DNA of 6,646 nucleotides. It comes from Chloroflexota bacterium (GTDB lineage: Bacteria > Chloroflexota > Dehalococcoidia > Lucifugimonadales > JAPUKM01). The DNA lies in the NCBI GenBank assembly GCA_027295645.1, contig JAPUKM010000064.1:1-6646 (forward strand), read 5' to 3'. Each line of letters opens with the position of its first letter. The stretch's first letter is position 1. Made by a program: the position numbers and the translations under genes. Positions 5,773 to 6,646 of this stretch are shown piece after piece. The notes beneath the pieces were generated by a model. It saw only the letters and a list, made by a program, of their open reading frames with translations, searched no databases and had not been told where the DNA came from.

Positions 5773-6528
5773 CTACTTGGAGCGTGCTCCGCTAAGAAGA
5801 AGCATCTCCTCCGCCCTGGCGGTCTCCATGGCACAGTCCACCCAAACACCAAACTGACCGGCCACAACCCCCGCAACCTCCTCCAGAGACACAGAACGCC
5901 CCAGCACACGCTCCAGAGAGGTGACCTCTCTGTCATGGATGCCGCATGGAATGATGTGATCGAACCAGGAGAGGTCGGTGGTGACGTTGAGAGCGAAGCC
6001 GTGGCTGGTGACTCCCCGACTGATCTTCACACCGATGGCGGCTATCTTCCTATCGCCAACCCATACGCCCGTCAGGCCATCGATCCGCCCAGCCTGTACT
6101 CCAAAGTGTGCCAGTGTCCCAATAAGCACCGCCTCCAGGGCTCTGACATAGTGAAGAGGCCCACCCCAGCCCCGCAGGCCTATTATGGGATATCCCACTA
6201 GCTGGCCAGGGCCATGGTAGGTGGCCTGGCCTCCACGATCTACATCAATAACCGCCGCTCCCAGCTCCTCCAGCCGCTCCCTTGGCAGCAGCAGATGGGA
6301 CGTCTCTGTGCGTCTCCCCACCGTATAGGTCGGCGGGTGCTCCAGCAAAAGCAGCGAGTCATCAATCCGGGAGTCATGCCGGGCTTCTACCAGTGCTCGC
6401 TGAATATCCCAGGCCTCCTGATAGTCCAGGCGGCCAAGGTAGCTCCAGCGGCAGCGGCGTTGAGCATCCGATCTGTGATCGCTGTAGTAGTCCATAGCCT
6501 GATACCCCAAGTGTGGGACTCTTTTCAT
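5773..6528 (-). CDS. lipB: lipoyl(octanoyl) transferase
   Basis: LipB moves octanoyl from acyl carrier protein to a lysine of lipoyl domains (2-oxoacid dehydrogenase E2, GcvH), the first step of lipoate assembly before LipA adds sulfur. The 251-aa frame contains the family signature RGGQATYHGPGQLVGYP (98-114), the catalytic Lys161 in DRKIAAIGVKI, SHGFALNV (175-182) and the acyl-accepting Cys195 in IIPCGIH. The recognisable family core starts only near residue 28. The longest frame begins at ATG 6528, but a perfect TATAAT overlaps that codon. Initiation at the second Met (ATG 6495, 240 aa) is therefore plausible. It converges on the cysS fusion with 18 bp between stops and no clear intrinsic terminator. 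No lipA is seen in this window. Confidence 0.95.
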   Translation of the reverse strand: MKRVPHLGYQAMDYYSDHRSDAQRRCRWSYLGRLDYQEAWDIQRALVEARHDSRIDDSLLLLEHPPTYTVGRRTETSHLLLPRERLEELGAAVIDVDRGGQATYHGPGQLVGYPIIGLRGWGGPLHYVRALEAVLIGTLAHFGVQAGRIDGLTGVWVGDRKIAAIGVKISRGVTSHGFALNVTTDLSWFDHIIPCGIHDREVTSLERVLGRSVSLEEVAGVVAGQFGVWVDCAMETARAEEMLLLSGARSK

Positions 6529-6554
6529 TATATCCCGTCCAAGTCGACAGCGAA
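6527..6554 (-). promoter_or_regulatory. possible lipB promoter overlapping the longest start
   Basis: A perfect TATAAT on the minus strand (6532-6527) includes the first two bases of the upstream-most lipB ATG. The -35 position with a 16-bp spacer (6554-6549, TTCGCT) is weak. If this box is used, transcription would begin near 6520 and translation at ATG 6495, after TTGGGG. Confidence 0.35.
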
Positions 6555-6572
6555 TGCGGGGCTTGCTACAAT
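6544..6572 (+). promoter_or_regulatory. tRNA-Gly promoter
   Basis: TCGACA (6544-6549, 5 of 6) and TACAAT (6567-6572, 5 of 6) are separated by exactly 17 bp. The predicted start is about 7 bases before the tRNA, as is usual for a short-leader stable RNA gene. It overlaps the possible lipB promoter on the other strand. Confidence 0.72.
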
Positions 6573-6586
6573 CAATACACCACAGG

Positions 6587-6646
6587 GCGGGGGTAACTCA
6601 GTTGGTAGAGTCCCTGCTTCCCAAGCAGGATGTCGCGGGTTCGAGT
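6587..6646 (+). tRNA. tRNA-Gly(CCC), 3' part outside the window
   Basis: The cloverleaf can be read up to the edge. The acceptor strand is GCGGGGG (6587-6593), then TA. The D stem is ACTC/GAGT (6596-6599 with 6608-6611) around AGTTGGTA. The anticodon stem is CCTGC/GCAGG (6613-6617 with 6625-6629), its loop is TTCCCAA with anticodon CCC (6620-6622), and the variable loop is ATGTC. The T stem's 5' strand is GCGGG, followed by TTCGAGT at the window end. The 3' T strand, acceptor strand and CCA status cannot be seen. Anticodon CCC reads GGG glycine codons. Confidence 0.93.

Noticed and set aside
5779..5790. GGAGC-GT-GCTCC hairpin near the cysS/lipB convergent ends as a terminator
   Set aside because: It has a 5-bp stem with a 2-nt loop and no T-run on either strand, and it lies within the last codons of lipB. 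It is not a convincing intrinsic terminator.

Overview
The window (about 58% G+C by eye) is a compact housekeeping segment of bacterial chromosome. Two stretches look unusual: a cysteinyl-tRNA synthetase fused in frame to a glycosyltransferase, and a large serine-recombinase-like protein that has lost its catalytic residues. Gene style, the CysRS subtype and the GTG starts suggest an uncultured Chloroflexota (Dehalococcoidia/SAR202-like) genome. That assignment is an impression from sequence style, not a demonstrated result.

Layout. Bases 63-432 (minus) encode the RNase P RNA, rnpB. A 125-bp divergent spacer separates it from a plus-strand membrane protein gene of the VTT/SNARE-associated (DedA-like) type, ending at 1286. 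This gene converges on a minus-strand pair: a C4 zinc-ribbon coiled-coil protein (3410-2709) followed after 3 bp by a 461-aa recombinase-family protein (2705-1320). The pair is read from a near-consensus promoter at 3441-3468. Back to back with it, a second promoter drives the 725-codon CysRS-glycosyltransferase fusion (3577-5754). Convergent to the fusion is lipB, octanoyltransferase (minus, stop at 5773). Divergent from lipB, a good promoter leads into tRNA-Gly(CCC), cut by the right edge of the window.

Functionally, rnpB (tRNA 5' maturation), CysRS and tRNA-Gly belong to translation. LipB feeds lipoate onto the 2-oxoacid dehydrogenases and the glycine cleavage system. The zinc-ribbon/pseudo-recombinase pair looks co-transcribed and probably translationally coupled. 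Because its catalytic Ser and three supporting Arg are replaced while its DNA-binding and zinc domains are intact, the recombinase homologue is more likely a domesticated nucleic-acid-binding protein than an active mobile-element enzyme. No insertion sequence, CRISPR array or phage module is visible. Apart from genes there is no spacer longer than about 170 bp.

Several predicted promoters share -10 boxes of the form TACAAT or TAGACT with 16-18 bp spacers. This points to an ordinary sigma-70-like housekeeping sigma factor.
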